Source of the DNA: Pseudomonadales bacterium
Lineage (GTDB): Bacteria > Pseudomonadota > Gammaproteobacteria > Pseudomonadales > Pseudohongiellaceae
Assembly: GCA_022821865.1 (NCBI GenBank)
Contig: JAJECW010000117.1
Location: 1-45,127 of the forward strand
Reading direction: 5' to 3'
DNA: 45,127 bases
Shown here: one piece after another, positions 35,301 through 43,321 of the stretch
How the letters are laid out: every line of letters begins with the position of its first letter
How positions within the stretch are numbered: position 1 is the first letter of the stretch
Notes under the pieces: generated by a model
What the model was told of the DNA's origin: nothing
Database searches by the model: none
The model's input: the letters and a program-made list of their open reading frames with translations, nothing else
Program-made: the position numbers and the translations under genes

Positions 35301-35998
35301 ATCTTGCCGTGGGTTATGGCAGTGACCTCTCTGCAAACGGCGGCTTTGAGCAAGTTGAAGACAATCTGGAGCTCGCTTACGCGATCTCAGTACACAAAGC
35401 GCAGGGCAGTGAATTCAACCATACCTATGTATTGGTGCCACGAACCAGGGGCCGCTCACTTTCCTCAGAACTTCTTTACACAGCCCTAACTCGTGCTCGG
35501 CAACACTGCACCCTGCTTGTACAGGGTGACGTGTCTACATTGCTTTCCGCGCGACGCCCGGAGAACGTCCAGACCGGGCAGATAAACTCTTCGCTGTTCG
35601 ATGGCTTTTTTCGCGCCGTTCCAGACGAACTCATCAATCGAATGGGCTGGTACGAAGAAGGACGCATTCATAAAGCACTTAGCGGCGATATGGTGCGATC
35701 CAAATCTGAGCTATTGATCGCTACCCTTCTACATGAGCGTGATGTTGCTTTTGCCTATGAAGTCCCTTTACGCGCTCCAGATGGGACAATGTGCTTGCCG
35801 GATTTTACAATCTTCTGGCAAGGAGAGACTTGGTACTGGGAACATTGGGGCATGATGTCATCTAACTCTTATCAGGTACAACGCAAACGAAAAATCGCAT
35901 GGTACGATAAGCATTTCCCCGGCCACCTGGTCGAAACTTTCGAGGGGCGTAAGCTAAGCGAGCATGTTGCACAGCACATTGATGAGAAGTTCTCTTGA
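32393..35998 (+). CDS. RecD-like SF1B helicase with C-terminal nuclease-like domain
   Basis: 1201 residues from ATG 32393 with GGAGG five bases before. The first ~590 residues have no recognised domain. The SF1B core follows: Walker A GAAGTGKTS (607-615), Walker B IIVDEAS (Asp 696), VGDPNQLPPIGRGRVF, LEHNLRQ and AYAISVHKAQGSEFNHTYV with ELLYTALTRARQH (motifs V-VI), as in RecD/TraA helicases. The final ~90 residues (VRSKSELLIATLL, PDFTIFWQGETWYWEHWGMM) match the PD-(D/E)XK-like module with WEHxG found at the C-terminus of many UvrD/RecD helicases. Expected ATP-dependent DNA unwinding with cleavage. Ends 168 bp before the convergent HEPN gene. Confidence 0.93.
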   Translation: MTVHLTARLAWHDDGWNGRICKRPECNTYCVGMHSYPGNVIARERDLGGELPLAGQPVAKLTGTDLPPCIYSVNAFGPESIRGYSNPPDFFRDGAERTEWDIPEATVCVWPYEAMYGDDVYDEAGRRDNNRRSANADQFFAEIEDNKSLIFYYANYSNPFSEEESSRYVLLGVSRVKKVGGRLIYDESNDYIRERYAGGMIWARNVSSHYPHEGLRLPYHRYRDDPDTLKRIVQFPENPRTCKYGARLLTNDDAIGLLEQFLSAVHELKVIGDKSEDWDERERWLLGCIVELWSKRGLYPGLPNVMRFLGADVATAPARALIEKGESKEAHRLFFEAIESGSEVSSFGLFGKPLQKLSRQWRLKPETAQSLLRDVLPRFNLEIEQIKLIVCEEAATRNAHSLPDDVQAPLQNPYLLCEGYVGNTPDDLIPWGTIDRGVLPSPELGGETLAEMEFDDARRLRALCVEHLRREPNQTFRAADTVLAELNARLAKLPEWKVASFTERYFEVDRDILEETLVLRTESDRLWLYLKDVYEDERSVEEALTKLAGRPDMDLTRPFTDEDWCDEIRDIRSPLLEKARERYEQAVHAQSEACAAVFRRPLALVTGAAGTGKTSVICAIIRAVRQTEGDGAPLTVLAPTGKASDRVRAKMHEREIERVATSTVHSFLAKGGWLNDNLTFKSTGGKREGSGTIIVDEASMLDLSLMACLVRAIDWRQVRRFILVGDPNQLPPIGRGRVFADTIHWIAEKQSNSIARLEHNLRQLENEVEGNGTAILRLADLFITANARDDGQPTPSDAEELLAKVHKGGDVDADLRVIYWDEPATLPETLIQTIEKEMADRTGESLNSEKPYELWRAAFEWKPEKYQVLTPHRGELHGVEALNEAVQNRIAAGVMHRYGLLDGITLYDKVIQYRNRPQSKPIWAYNFNTRKAERVEIFNGEIGFVQKHSFDRNPGRGLKRFQVKFERKEHLAVGYGSDLSANGGFEQVEDNLELAYAISVHKAQGSEFNHTYVLVPRTRGRSLSSELLYTALTRARQHCTLLVQGDVSTLLSARRPENVQTGQINSSLFDGFFRAVPDELINRMGWYEEGRIHKALSGDMVRSKSELLIATLLHERDVAFAYEVPLRAPDGTMCLPDFTIFWQGETWYWEHWGMMSSNSYQVQRKRKIAWYDKHFPGHLVETFEGRKLSEHVAQHIDEKFS

Positions 35999-36166
35999 GG
36001 AGGGATGCAGAGAATTCGCCTTCTAAGATACCAAAGCAACTGGCGCGCAGATTAGGAGTTCTGTAGATTCAAAGTCTTCATACTCATTTGTGAAAAGTTT
36101 TTCCAGTATGTTGCCAATATGATAACTGTTTACAGCTTGGCTTCCCTACATGAGTCCGAATCCTAT

Positions 36167-37669
36167 TTAGGAATCGACTTTTTCCTGTTCAGATTTTTCT
36201 CTGAGTGCTTTCACTAATTCAGCGGCCCATCGATGATTGTTTAGCAAGCTGATAGCATATTCAATGTCTTCCGAATTAATCCAATACTTCGGTTTACCCA
36301 CACTAATCGACGCTGATATTTCAGAAACTATCTCTTTTCTTTCCTTGGAGTTAAGCATTTTTAGAGCAGAAACAACCTTGTCAAGATGTAGATTCTTGAG
36401 GCGGATCTGGTCTTTCTCATTTGTGAATGATTCAAGGGAAATACCGCGAAGTACATCTACTGGCCATGAATCGGATTTATTCGCAAGTTCTCCTAGAAAC
36501 ATACTTGCAGAATTTCCTCTCCCTTCGGCACATTGTAATATGTTTCGACCCAACTCAACCTGTTGCGCTTTAACAAGTTCAGCGGCTTGGCTTGGGCCAT
36601 TCGATACTATAAGGTCGATTGCCGGATTTTGTTCGTACCAATCTGAGGTTTTCATCGCGCAAATCAAATTGGTAAAGCTGGTTACTGTACTGAGATTGGC
36701 AGAACGAATTTCGCTAATTCCCATATTCGATACATGCTTGAGAAAGCGATCCTGTTGTCGATTTGACAATGCCTCGCCATTTTGAAGTCGTTCAAGAAAT
36801 TTAAGAACACTAGCATGTTCAACGGATCTTGTCAGGATCGAGCCAACCAATGAATCTTGAGCTCTCATGCCGATTAAACCGAATATCTCCCTATTTATAC
36901 ACACATGCGATAGCACTTTTGGAAACTCGATCACTTTGCCGTGCCAGTCCTCTTTTGTGAATACGCTTACACCGGCTTCCAGAAGTATCGCTTGAGAAAA
37001 CCAAATTCCTCGACGAAAAAACACGGACAATGATGGGTCATCTGCGATTTCTTCTAGGTTTTTCCAATACTTCTCAAGAAGAAATCCGTAAATGCTTTCA
37101 TCTAATCTGGGCAATATTTCCTTTGCGAATGCCGTAACTACTGCCCGTTGATCATCCAAATAGCTAATCTCTTCAATAAGAGACTTGAGCAATTGTTTAC
37201 AAAAACCATGCTTCAATTTGACTGGCTTGGACAGCACATTTTCTACCACTGCAGATGCAGCATGCAATATTTGCTCGGATGTTGGCGATTCCTCGTATGG
37301 ATGCCCGTATAGACATCGCATTTCATAGATATGATAAAGAACAGTATAGCTAGAATCAGATAAGAAGCCGTATTCGCGAGCTTTATCAAGCACAAATTTG
37401 TCGACAGCCTTGTGATCTTGCTCTTTCTCTTCAATCGAACCAACAATTTCACCAGCAACATTATCCCGCGTCTGTGCTTCACGAAAACGTCGCTTTAGTG
37501 ATTCGGCACAAGCAAGCCATATCATCAGATATGCAGCGCGAAGTACGCCTGCTTCTGCCGCTTGGACGGCATCGTTAAACAACGGAAGGTCTTCAGTAGA
37601 CAAAATCTTTTCCGCATAGATACTCAAGTCCACTTTCTTGGTAGTGGAATTTTCCAAAGATTTTTGCAA
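36167..37669 (-). CDS. HEPN-like domain protein, large helical
   Basis: 500 residues, clearly AT-richer than flanking genes. The start is a TTG at 37669 with GGAG seven bases upstream; no ATG is better placed. Residues ~25-150 resemble a HEPN fold: AAYLMIWLACAESLKRRF, then YHIYEMRCLYGHPY with R118-x4-H123, the RNase signature of active HEPN proteins. The remaining ~350 residues are helical and unassigned, perhaps a target or trigger sensor. HEPN proteins are common RNA-cutting effectors in defence systems. It is convergent to the helicase, so its expression is separate. Assignment rests on the motif and the fold-like pattern only. Confidence 0.6.
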   Translation of the reverse strand: MQKSLENSTTKKVDLSIYAEKILSTEDLPLFNDAVQAAEAGVLRAAYLMIWLACAESLKRRFREAQTRDNVAGEIVGSIEEKEQDHKAVDKFVLDKAREYGFLSDSSYTVLYHIYEMRCLYGHPYEESPTSEQILHAASAVVENVLSKPVKLKHGFCKQLLKSLIEEISYLDDQRAVVTAFAKEILPRLDESIYGFLLEKYWKNLEEIADDPSLSVFFRRGIWFSQAILLEAGVSVFTKEDWHGKVIEFPKVLSHVCINREIFGLIGMRAQDSLVGSILTRSVEHASVLKFLERLQNGEALSNRQQDRFLKHVSNMGISEIRSANLSTVTSFTNLICAMKTSDWYEQNPAIDLIVSNGPSQAAELVKAQQVELGRNILQCAEGRGNSASMFLGELANKSDSWPVDVLRGISLESFTNEKDQIRLKNLHLDKVVSALKMLNSKERKEIVSEISASISVGKPKYWINSEDIEYAISLLNNHRWAAELVKALREKSEQEKVDS

Positions 37670-37783
37670 TTCAGTTCTCCAACACCAAAGTTATTTGCTC
37701 ACCGCTGTCACGTAGCTCTCCTGTGCGTTGCATTAGGCAATCCAAGTTGACGCGGCGGCATTGTGAAGGCGGGCGATTAGGCA

Positions 37784-39505
37784 TCAGATTCTTTCGTAGC
37801 CTTCATAGCGCACCCAATCGAAGTCGGCGTATTCGTCCGATGCGTTGCCGTTGCCGGAACTGTAGACGCCCAGGTAAGCGCCGGTATATCCGCGGCTCAA
37901 CAACCTCGCGGCGTCGGTTTCGGCGAATACGGTGAAGCTGTCGCCCTGGTCGAGCGAATACTCGTAGCGGTACTTGTGGTCACGCGATACGACCCGCAGC
38001 ACGATTTCGCCGGTGTAATCGTCGAGCGCCTGTTGTTCAAGCGTGACCGGCGCCCGGTCTCTTTCCGCCAGCGTCAGTTGCAACAGGTTTTCCCCGCCGC
38101 TTCTCGCCACCGTGAAGTTCAGAAAATTATTGTCTTTCTGAAACAGGCTGACTCCGGCCTCGACGTTTTCCTGTTCCGGTTCGAACTCCATCCTGACGCT
38201 GTACCGGAAATCACTTTCCTGCTGCCGCACGCCCATCAGTGCGGCGCGCCCGCGCTCGGCGATCACGTTTTCATGGGCGTAAAGCCGCAGATATCCCTCC
38301 CGGCTGTCCAGGGAATAGATGCCGGGCAGCGGCACTCTCCTGAAATTCCATTGCAGATCCAGGCTTTCGCTGTCGAAATCGTCGATGAAGGTATCGTTCC
38401 GGTATTGCGGAGCGTCTTCGAAAGGCAGCGGCGTCGATCTTTCGACTCTGCCCGTGGCCGGCGCAACGACAGGCCATTCGTATCTGGGGTCCTTCCACTC
38501 GAACGGCTCCCGTTCCCATTCGACCGGCACCAGATGCGATTCGCGCCCCATATTGGAATCGCCCTGCTCGTCGTTGCGCTTGCCGAGCGCCACCATGTAC
38601 CAGCGCCCGTCCGCCAGTTCCACCATGTCCGCGTGGCCGGTGCTATGCACCCAGTTGCTGTAGGACAGATTGCGCGAGGTGAGAATCGGGTTCCTGTCGT
38701 TGGATATGTAGGGGCCGGTGATTTCGTCGCTGACCGCGATCATCACCGCGTGGTTGTAACTCGTGCCGCCTTCGGCAATGAGCAGGTAATACCTGCCGTC
38801 TCGCTTGTAGATATGCGGACCTTCCGCCCAGGTGCCGTCGCAGGCGCCGCGCCACAGGAAGTGCCTGTCGCCGGTGAGCCGCCAGTTTTCGAGATCGAGT
38901 TCCTGCAGCCAGATCTCGCCCTGGCCGGGGAATTCCGGATCCGCGGGGCCGTGATTGCCGACGTACCAGGCTTTGCCGTCGTCGTCGAAAAATATGTCGG
39001 GGTCGATGCCCGGAGCGCCTTCGATCACATGGGGCTCGGACCACGGCCCGGCCACATCTTCCGCGGTAATGATGAAGTTCACCATTTCCGTCGGCTGTCC
39101 GTTGCCGGGGTTGTAGACGTTGGTCGTGATGACATAGAACAGGCCGTCGTGCCAGCGGATGGACGGAGCGTGTATGCCGCCGTCGGACTGGACGTCCACG
39201 AGATTGACCGCGTCGCGATAGAGTTCGGGGTCGTGGATGCCGTATCCGGCCAGCGTCCAGTTGACCAGGTCCCGGCTATGATGGATGGGCAGGCCGGGAA
39301 AATACTCGAACGTGGAGTTGACGATATAGAAGTCGTCGCCGACCCGGACGATGGAAGGGTCGGGATAGCCGCCGCGCAAGATCGGATTGCGGAAAGTTTC
39401 CGACTGCGCCGAGGCTTCGGGCGGGAACAGCGCCAGGCAAAGCGCTGCGCCAAGACAGGACAGGAATTGCGTGACTGATCTTGCGGTACGGGGATTTCGA
39501 ATCAT
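37784..39505 (-). CDS. GH43 glycoside hydrolase, beta-xylosidase/arabinofuranosidase type
   Basis: 573 residues from ATG 39505, preceded by AGGTGAG; a GTG three codons earlier is also in frame. Signal peptide ends near PEASAQSE. Five-blade propeller residues: catalytic base Asp in GGYPDPSIVRVGDDFY, the pKa-modulating Asp in GIDPDIFFDDDGK and the acid Glu in WAEGPHIYKRDGRYYL. The C-terminal ~200 residues form a beta-sandwich typical of xylosidase-type GH43 members. Expected to release xylose or arabinose from hemicellulose in the periplasm. Follows the sugar permease gene by 22 bp in the same operon; the island begins just past its stop. Confidence 0.94.
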   Translation of the reverse strand: MIRNPRTARSVTQFLSCLGAALCLALFPPEASAQSETFRNPILRGGYPDPSIVRVGDDFYIVNSTFEYFPGLPIHHSRDLVNWTLAGYGIHDPELYRDAVNLVDVQSDGGIHAPSIRWHDGLFYVITTNVYNPGNGQPTEMVNFIITAEDVAGPWSEPHVIEGAPGIDPDIFFDDDGKAWYVGNHGPADPEFPGQGEIWLQELDLENWRLTGDRHFLWRGACDGTWAEGPHIYKRDGRYYLLIAEGGTSYNHAVMIAVSDEITGPYISNDRNPILTSRNLSYSNWVHSTGHADMVELADGRWYMVALGKRNDEQGDSNMGRESHLVPVEWEREPFEWKDPRYEWPVVAPATGRVERSTPLPFEDAPQYRNDTFIDDFDSESLDLQWNFRRVPLPGIYSLDSREGYLRLYAHENVIAERGRAALMGVRQQESDFRYSVRMEFEPEQENVEAGVSLFQKDNNFLNFTVARSGGENLLQLTLAERDRAPVTLEQQALDDYTGEIVLRVVSRDHKYRYEYSLDQGDSFTVFAETDAARLLSRGYTGAYLGVYSSGNGNASDEYADFDWVRYEGYERI

Positions 39506-39527
39506 GGGTCTCACCTGTGCGTTTGAC

Positions 39528-41051
39528 TCAGGAATGCGCCGGAGCCGTGACCGGGGCTGCGGCGTGCCGTTCGACGCGGATTACCGCCAGGGCAGCCGCC
39601 GCCATGGACGCCGCGGCCAGGGTCAGGGCGTGGATCGGTTCGCCGCCGAACAGGTATTCGATGATGATGCCGAGTACCGCAGCCGCCAGCAACTGGGGAA
39701 TGACGATGAAGAAATTGAAGATTCCCATGAAAATTCCCATCCTGGCGGTGGGTATCGCATTGGCGAGAATGGCGTAGGGAATCGATACGATGGACGCCCA
39801 GGCGAAGCCGATGCCGATTTCGGAAGCGAGCAGCCAGGCCGGGTCGCGCAGCCAGGCGAAAGAAGCCAGGCCCGCCGCGCCGAGCAGCAGGCAGCACTGA
39901 TGCGAGCGAAACAGGCCAAAACGGCGAATCAGCAGGGGAATCAGCATGGCGGCGAATACCGCGGCCACGTTGTAGCCGGCGAACAGCACCGCAACCCAGT
40001 CGGCGCCCTCATTGTATTGAACCGAGGTCGTATCGCTGGCGCCGTAGTGGAAGCTCGTCACCGCCGGGGTGGTGTAAATCCACATGGCGAACAGGGCGAA
40101 CCAGGTGAAGAACTGCACCCAGGCGAGCCGCTTCATGGTTTCCGGCATCTCCACCAGATTGCGACACATGTCGAAGTAGAGGTTGTCGATTCGATTGCGG
40201 TTCTGCATGGCGATGGCGGCGCACTGCAGCAAACCGAAGACCATGACCCCCGCGCCGAGCAGATAGAGGCTGTACTCGGCGCGGAACAGCAGCGCCACCG
40301 TCAGGCCCAGGGCGCCCGCGGCCAGCCATGCCAGGGCGTTGCGCAGGCGAAAGACCGGCGCATCCGCGGGCGCGTCGTTCGCGCTTTCCTCCACATTCTC
40401 GTCAAAATTCGCCATCTCCCCGGGGCTGTACTCCCGGGTTCGGGCGATGGTCCACATCACCGCGCCGAACAGCACCCCGGCGCCGATGTAGAACGAATAG
40501 CGAACCGATTCGGGAATCTCGCCTTCCGGCGCGGTATTGGCGACCCCCAGCCAGTTGCTCATCATCCAGGGCAGCGCCGAGGCCACCACAGCGCCCAGGG
40601 CGATGAAAAAACTCTGCATGACATAGCCGCTGGAACGCTGGCGTTTGGGCAGCATATCGCCGACAAAGGCCCGGAAGGGTTCCATGGTGATATTGATCGA
40701 GGCATCGAGAATCCACAGCGCGCCGGCGGCGATCCACAGGGCGGGCGAGTTGGGCATCGCCACCAGGGCCAGGGTGGTGAACACGGCGCCGACGAGAAAA
40801 TAGGGCCTGCGCCGGCCAAGCGGGTTCCAGGTCCGGTCGCTCAGGTAGCCGACAATGGGCTGCACGACCAGCCCGGTGAGCGGCGCCGCGACCCACAGCA
40901 GCGGCAGCGTCTCCATGTCCGCGCCCAGGGTCTGGAAAATCCGGCTTGCGTTCGCGTTCTGCAGGGCAAAACCGAACTGGATGCCGAGGAAGCCAAAGCA
41001 CATGTTCCAGATTTGCCAGAAACCCAGTTCGGGCTTTTGCCTGATTTGCAT
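39528..41051 (-). CDS. SLC45-type MFS sugar permease
   Basis: 507 residues from ATG 41051, behind GGAGGCG at good spacing. About 12 membrane helices. PIVGYLSDRTWNPLGRRRPYFLVG is the signature loop of SLC45/plant-type sucrose and bacterial maltose:H+ symporters, and FRAFVGDMLPKRQRSSGYVMQSFFI is the matching helix-5 region. It should import an oligosaccharide released by the adjacent hydrolases through the inner membrane. 32 bp behind the halogenase gene. Confidence 0.92.
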   Translation of the reverse strand: MQIRQKPELGFWQIWNMCFGFLGIQFGFALQNANASRIFQTLGADMETLPLLWVAAPLTGLVVQPIVGYLSDRTWNPLGRRRPYFLVGAVFTTLALVAMPNSPALWIAAGALWILDASINITMEPFRAFVGDMLPKRQRSSGYVMQSFFIALGAVVASALPWMMSNWLGVANTAPEGEIPESVRYSFYIGAGVLFGAVMWTIARTREYSPGEMANFDENVEESANDAPADAPVFRLRNALAWLAAGALGLTVALLFRAEYSLYLLGAGVMVFGLLQCAAIAMQNRNRIDNLYFDMCRNLVEMPETMKRLAWVQFFTWFALFAMWIYTTPAVTSFHYGASDTTSVQYNEGADWVAVLFAGYNVAAVFAAMLIPLLIRRFGLFRSHQCCLLLGAAGLASFAWLRDPAWLLASEIGIGFAWASIVSIPYAILANAIPTARMGIFMGIFNFFIVIPQLLAAAVLGIIIEYLFGGEPIHALTLAAASMAAAALAVIRVERHAAAPVTAPAHS

Positions 41052-41083
41052 CTTGTCTCGCCTCCTCCGGATTTCCGCCCCGG

Positions 41084-42607
41084 TCAGGGCGGCGGCGCGG
41101 CGCAATGCCGGCGAATGTATTCTTCGTGTTCGGGAAACTGCCCCACCGCTCCCTGGATGATGGTCCTGAGATTGTCCAGGTATTCTTTCAACTGCCGTGA
41201 AGAGACGCCATTGGCAATCGAATGGTAACTGCTCGGCTCGATGTTCTGGCCGAGCATGACCTGCAGCCAGGCTGATTCGGTAAACAGCTCGCCGAGTTCA
41301 CGATACACGCCGCCGCCGGCCCGGAACAGCTCCAGCCGGTGCTTGAGCCGCTCCGGCGCGGGCGCATTCCGGCAATCGCGCCAGAAGGGCAGATCGTCTT
41401 TCCCGTTCAATATGTAATGCAGCACCAGGAAGTCGCGGATGCGGTCGAAATCCCACAGGCTGCGGCGGTTGAACTCGTCGATGTTCGCCTGTTCGAAGCG
41501 ACGGTCCGGAAACAGGCGCATGAGCCAGCTTACGCCGGTTTGAATGAGATGGATACTGGTCGACTCAAGCGGTTCCATGAAACCGCCGGCCAGTCCCAGG
41601 GCGACGCAGTTCCGGCTCCAGAACTGCTTGCGCCTGCCGGTGGTGAATTTCAGCAGCCGGGGTTCGTCCAGCGCGGCGCCGTCGAGATTGTCGAGCAGGG
41701 TGGAAACCGCTTCGTCGTCGCTGATGTAGCGGCTGCAATAGACATGGCCGTTGCCGATACGATGCTGCAGGGGAATCCGCCATTGCCAGCCGGCTTCTCG
41801 GGCGGTCGCACAGGTGTAGGAACCGAGAGGGTCCACCCGCTCGCTCGGCACGGCAACCGCCCGGTCGCATGGCAGCCAGTGCGACCAATCTTCGTAGTCC
41901 ACGCCGAGCGCCTGTCCGATCAGCAGTCCGCGGAAACCGGTGCAATCGACGAAAAACTCGCCGGCCACGCGCTGGCCGTCTTCGAGCGCCAGCGCTTCGA
42001 TGAATCCGCTGTCCGCGTTCCGCTCCACATGCGCGATCTTGCCTTCGATGCGGGTCACGCCCAGCCGTTCGCTGAATTCCCTGAGATAGAGCGCGTACAG
42101 CGCCGCGTCGAAATGGTAGGCATGGATGATGCCTTGCAGCGGACTTCCGGGCAGCTTGTCGACCTGACTGAAACGATTCGCCAGGGCGGCGGTCTCGTTG
42201 ACCGAATAGTCCCAGAACCTGCCGGCGTGGCCTTCGCGGACGGCTCGCAGCCAATACTGGTGAAAATTGCCCTGGCCCAGATTGCGCCCGATCTCGCCGA
42301 AAGCGTGCATGTAACAATCGCCGGCGCGGCCCCAGTCGCGGAACTGAATGCCCAGCTTGAAGGTTCCCTGGGTTCGGCGCAGGAAATCGTTTTCGTCCAG
42401 GCCGAGCACCCGATTGAATTCCCGGATGGGAGGAATCGTGGCCTCGCCTACCCCCACCGTGCCGATCTGCTCGGATTCCACCAGGCGGATGCGGACCGTG
42501 GGCCCCATGGTCTTTGCGAGCAGCGCCGCGGCCATCCAGCCGGCGGTGCCGCCTCCGGCGATGACGACTTGCTGAACTGGCCCGGCTGCCCCGGGAGTCG
42601 CCGTCAC
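41084..42607 (-). CDS. Flavin-dependent tryptophan halogenase family protein
   Basis: 507 residues from GTG 42607, just after the upstream stop; an ATG at 42649 would add 14 residues. FAD-binding GGGTAGWMAAALLAK at the N-terminus, GVGEATIPPI near the family's catalytic Lys region, FKLGIQFRDW carrying the conserved Lys, and WQWRIPLQHR, the WxWxIP motif that separates halogenases from monooxygenases. The family halogenates tryptophan or other aromatic substrates with FADH2, halide and O2. Members are common in proteobacterial sugar loci next to TonB receptors and permeases, where their real substrate is unresolved. Confidence 0.9.
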   Translation of the reverse strand: MTATPGAAGPVQQVVIAGGGTAGWMAAALLAKTMGPTVRIRLVESEQIGTVGVGEATIPPIREFNRVLGLDENDFLRRTQGTFKLGIQFRDWGRAGDCYMHAFGEIGRNLGQGNFHQYWLRAVREGHAGRFWDYSVNETAALANRFSQVDKLPGSPLQGIIHAYHFDAALYALYLREFSERLGVTRIEGKIAHVERNADSGFIEALALEDGQRVAGEFFVDCTGFRGLLIGQALGVDYEDWSHWLPCDRAVAVPSERVDPLGSYTCATAREAGWQWRIPLQHRIGNGHVYCSRYISDDEAVSTLLDNLDGAALDEPRLLKFTTGRRKQFWSRNCVALGLAGGFMEPLESTSIHLIQTGVSWLMRLFPDRRFEQANIDEFNRRSLWDFDRIRDFLVLHYILNGKDDLPFWRDCRNAPAPERLKHRLELFRAGGGVYRELGELFTESAWLQVMLGQNIEPSSYHSIANGVSSRQLKEYLDNLRTIIQGAVGQFPEHEEYIRRHCAAPPP

Positions 42608-42609
42608 GG

Positions 42610-42924
42610 TCAGGCGGCCAGACCCGGAGGCGAGGCGCCGCCCCAGCACTCCGGGGTATCCGCGGCGTGGTCGTAGACGTTGCGCCCATTCTCAAGAAAA
42701 GATACGGCCAGATTGAAGCGTTCGCCGCCCTTGACCACCCACTGCTCGTTGAACAGATAGGCCTCATCGTCGATGGTGGCGCGATAGACCTCAGCCATGA
42801 GGTCGCCGAACAGGAACCGCCAGGTCCGCGAGCTGTAGCGATAAAGGTTGTTGACGAAATAGCGCTTGCCCCGGAAGGAAAGCGCTCCGGCTGCGACGAG
42901 CCCGGCGTCGAAACGCGCGTCCAT
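42610..42924 (-). CDS. Unassigned 104-residue protein, possible 3' fragment
   Basis: Starts at ATG 42924, though the frame is open ~30 bp further up to a TAA, with residues TEEECSYFLDY before the Met. It reads naturally: FRGKRYFVNNLYRYSSRTWRFLFGDLMAEVYRATIDDEAYLF and FNLAVSFLENGRNVYDH. No family recognised. No ribosome site is convincing and the reading frame looks as if it should begin earlier, so it may be the tail of a gene cut off near 42955, perhaps the former first gene of the halogenase operon. Its stop lies three bases before the halogenase GTG. Confidence 0.5.
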   Translation of the reverse strand: MDARFDAGLVAAGALSFRGKRYFVNNLYRYSSRTWRFLFGDLMAEVYRATIDDEAYLFNEQWVVKGGERFNLAVSFLENGRNVYDHAADTPECWGGASPPGLAA

Positions 42925-42955
42925 GTAGTCGAGGAAGTAGGAACATTCCTCTTCC

Positions 42956-43200
42956 GTTTACCCCAAGCCCGGATGTTCGTCAACACCGCCAGGGCCGCAA
43001 CTGTGGCCTGGTTTAATGAATACGATTGCAGGCGGGCCGGCGCGACCCACGCGCGCTTGCTGCTCAGGACGCTGATCGGGTTGATCGGGAGCAAGGGCCT
43101 GAAAATGGAAGTGATCGAAAGCGAGCCCCGCTATGAAGGAGGAGACGTCTACCGGCGCCAAACGGGCTACGAGTCGTTGCATATGTCTTTCGGTCGCTGA
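42956..43200 (+). pseudogene. Possible 3' remnant of an unknown gene
   Basis: A plus-strand frame, open through this stretch to TGA at 43198-43200, ends with LLLRTLIGLIGSKGLKMEVIESEPRY and QTGYESLHMSFGR. The start of the frame overlaps the minus-strand gene at 42610-42924 and is a shadow there. The composition is protein-like but no family is recognised, and no start codon or ribosome site is clear. It ends 47 bp before the XRE promoter. Confidence 0.25.
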
Positions 43201-43247
43201 TTCGCAACGGAGTATCGTCGGTCGTGCCTGCCTGTGCAGATGAGAAG

Positions 43248-43304
43248 TTGTATACATAGACCAATTTGCATATAATTCTTGCGTTTTATGAAATGCAAGA
43301 ATTA
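43248..43304 (+). promoter_or_regulatory. Sigma-70 promoter with overlapping operator palindrome
   Basis: TTGTAT (43248-43253) and consensus TATAAT (43271-43276) are spaced exactly 17 bp. A perfect 10-bp inverted repeat, TAATTCTTGC (43273-43282) and its complement (43295-43304) with a 12-nt spacer, begins inside the -10 box and covers the start region. AAGGAG at 43308-43313 then serves ATG 43322. A repressor bound there would block the promoter, so autorepression by the XRE protein is likely. Confidence 0.8.
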
Positions 43305-43321
43305 TTGAAGGAGAATCGACG

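Noticed and set aside
39387..41228. A 613-codon plus-strand frame opposite the sugar permease.
   Set aside because: Same antisense artefact; the Gln/Gly/His-rich product has no domain.
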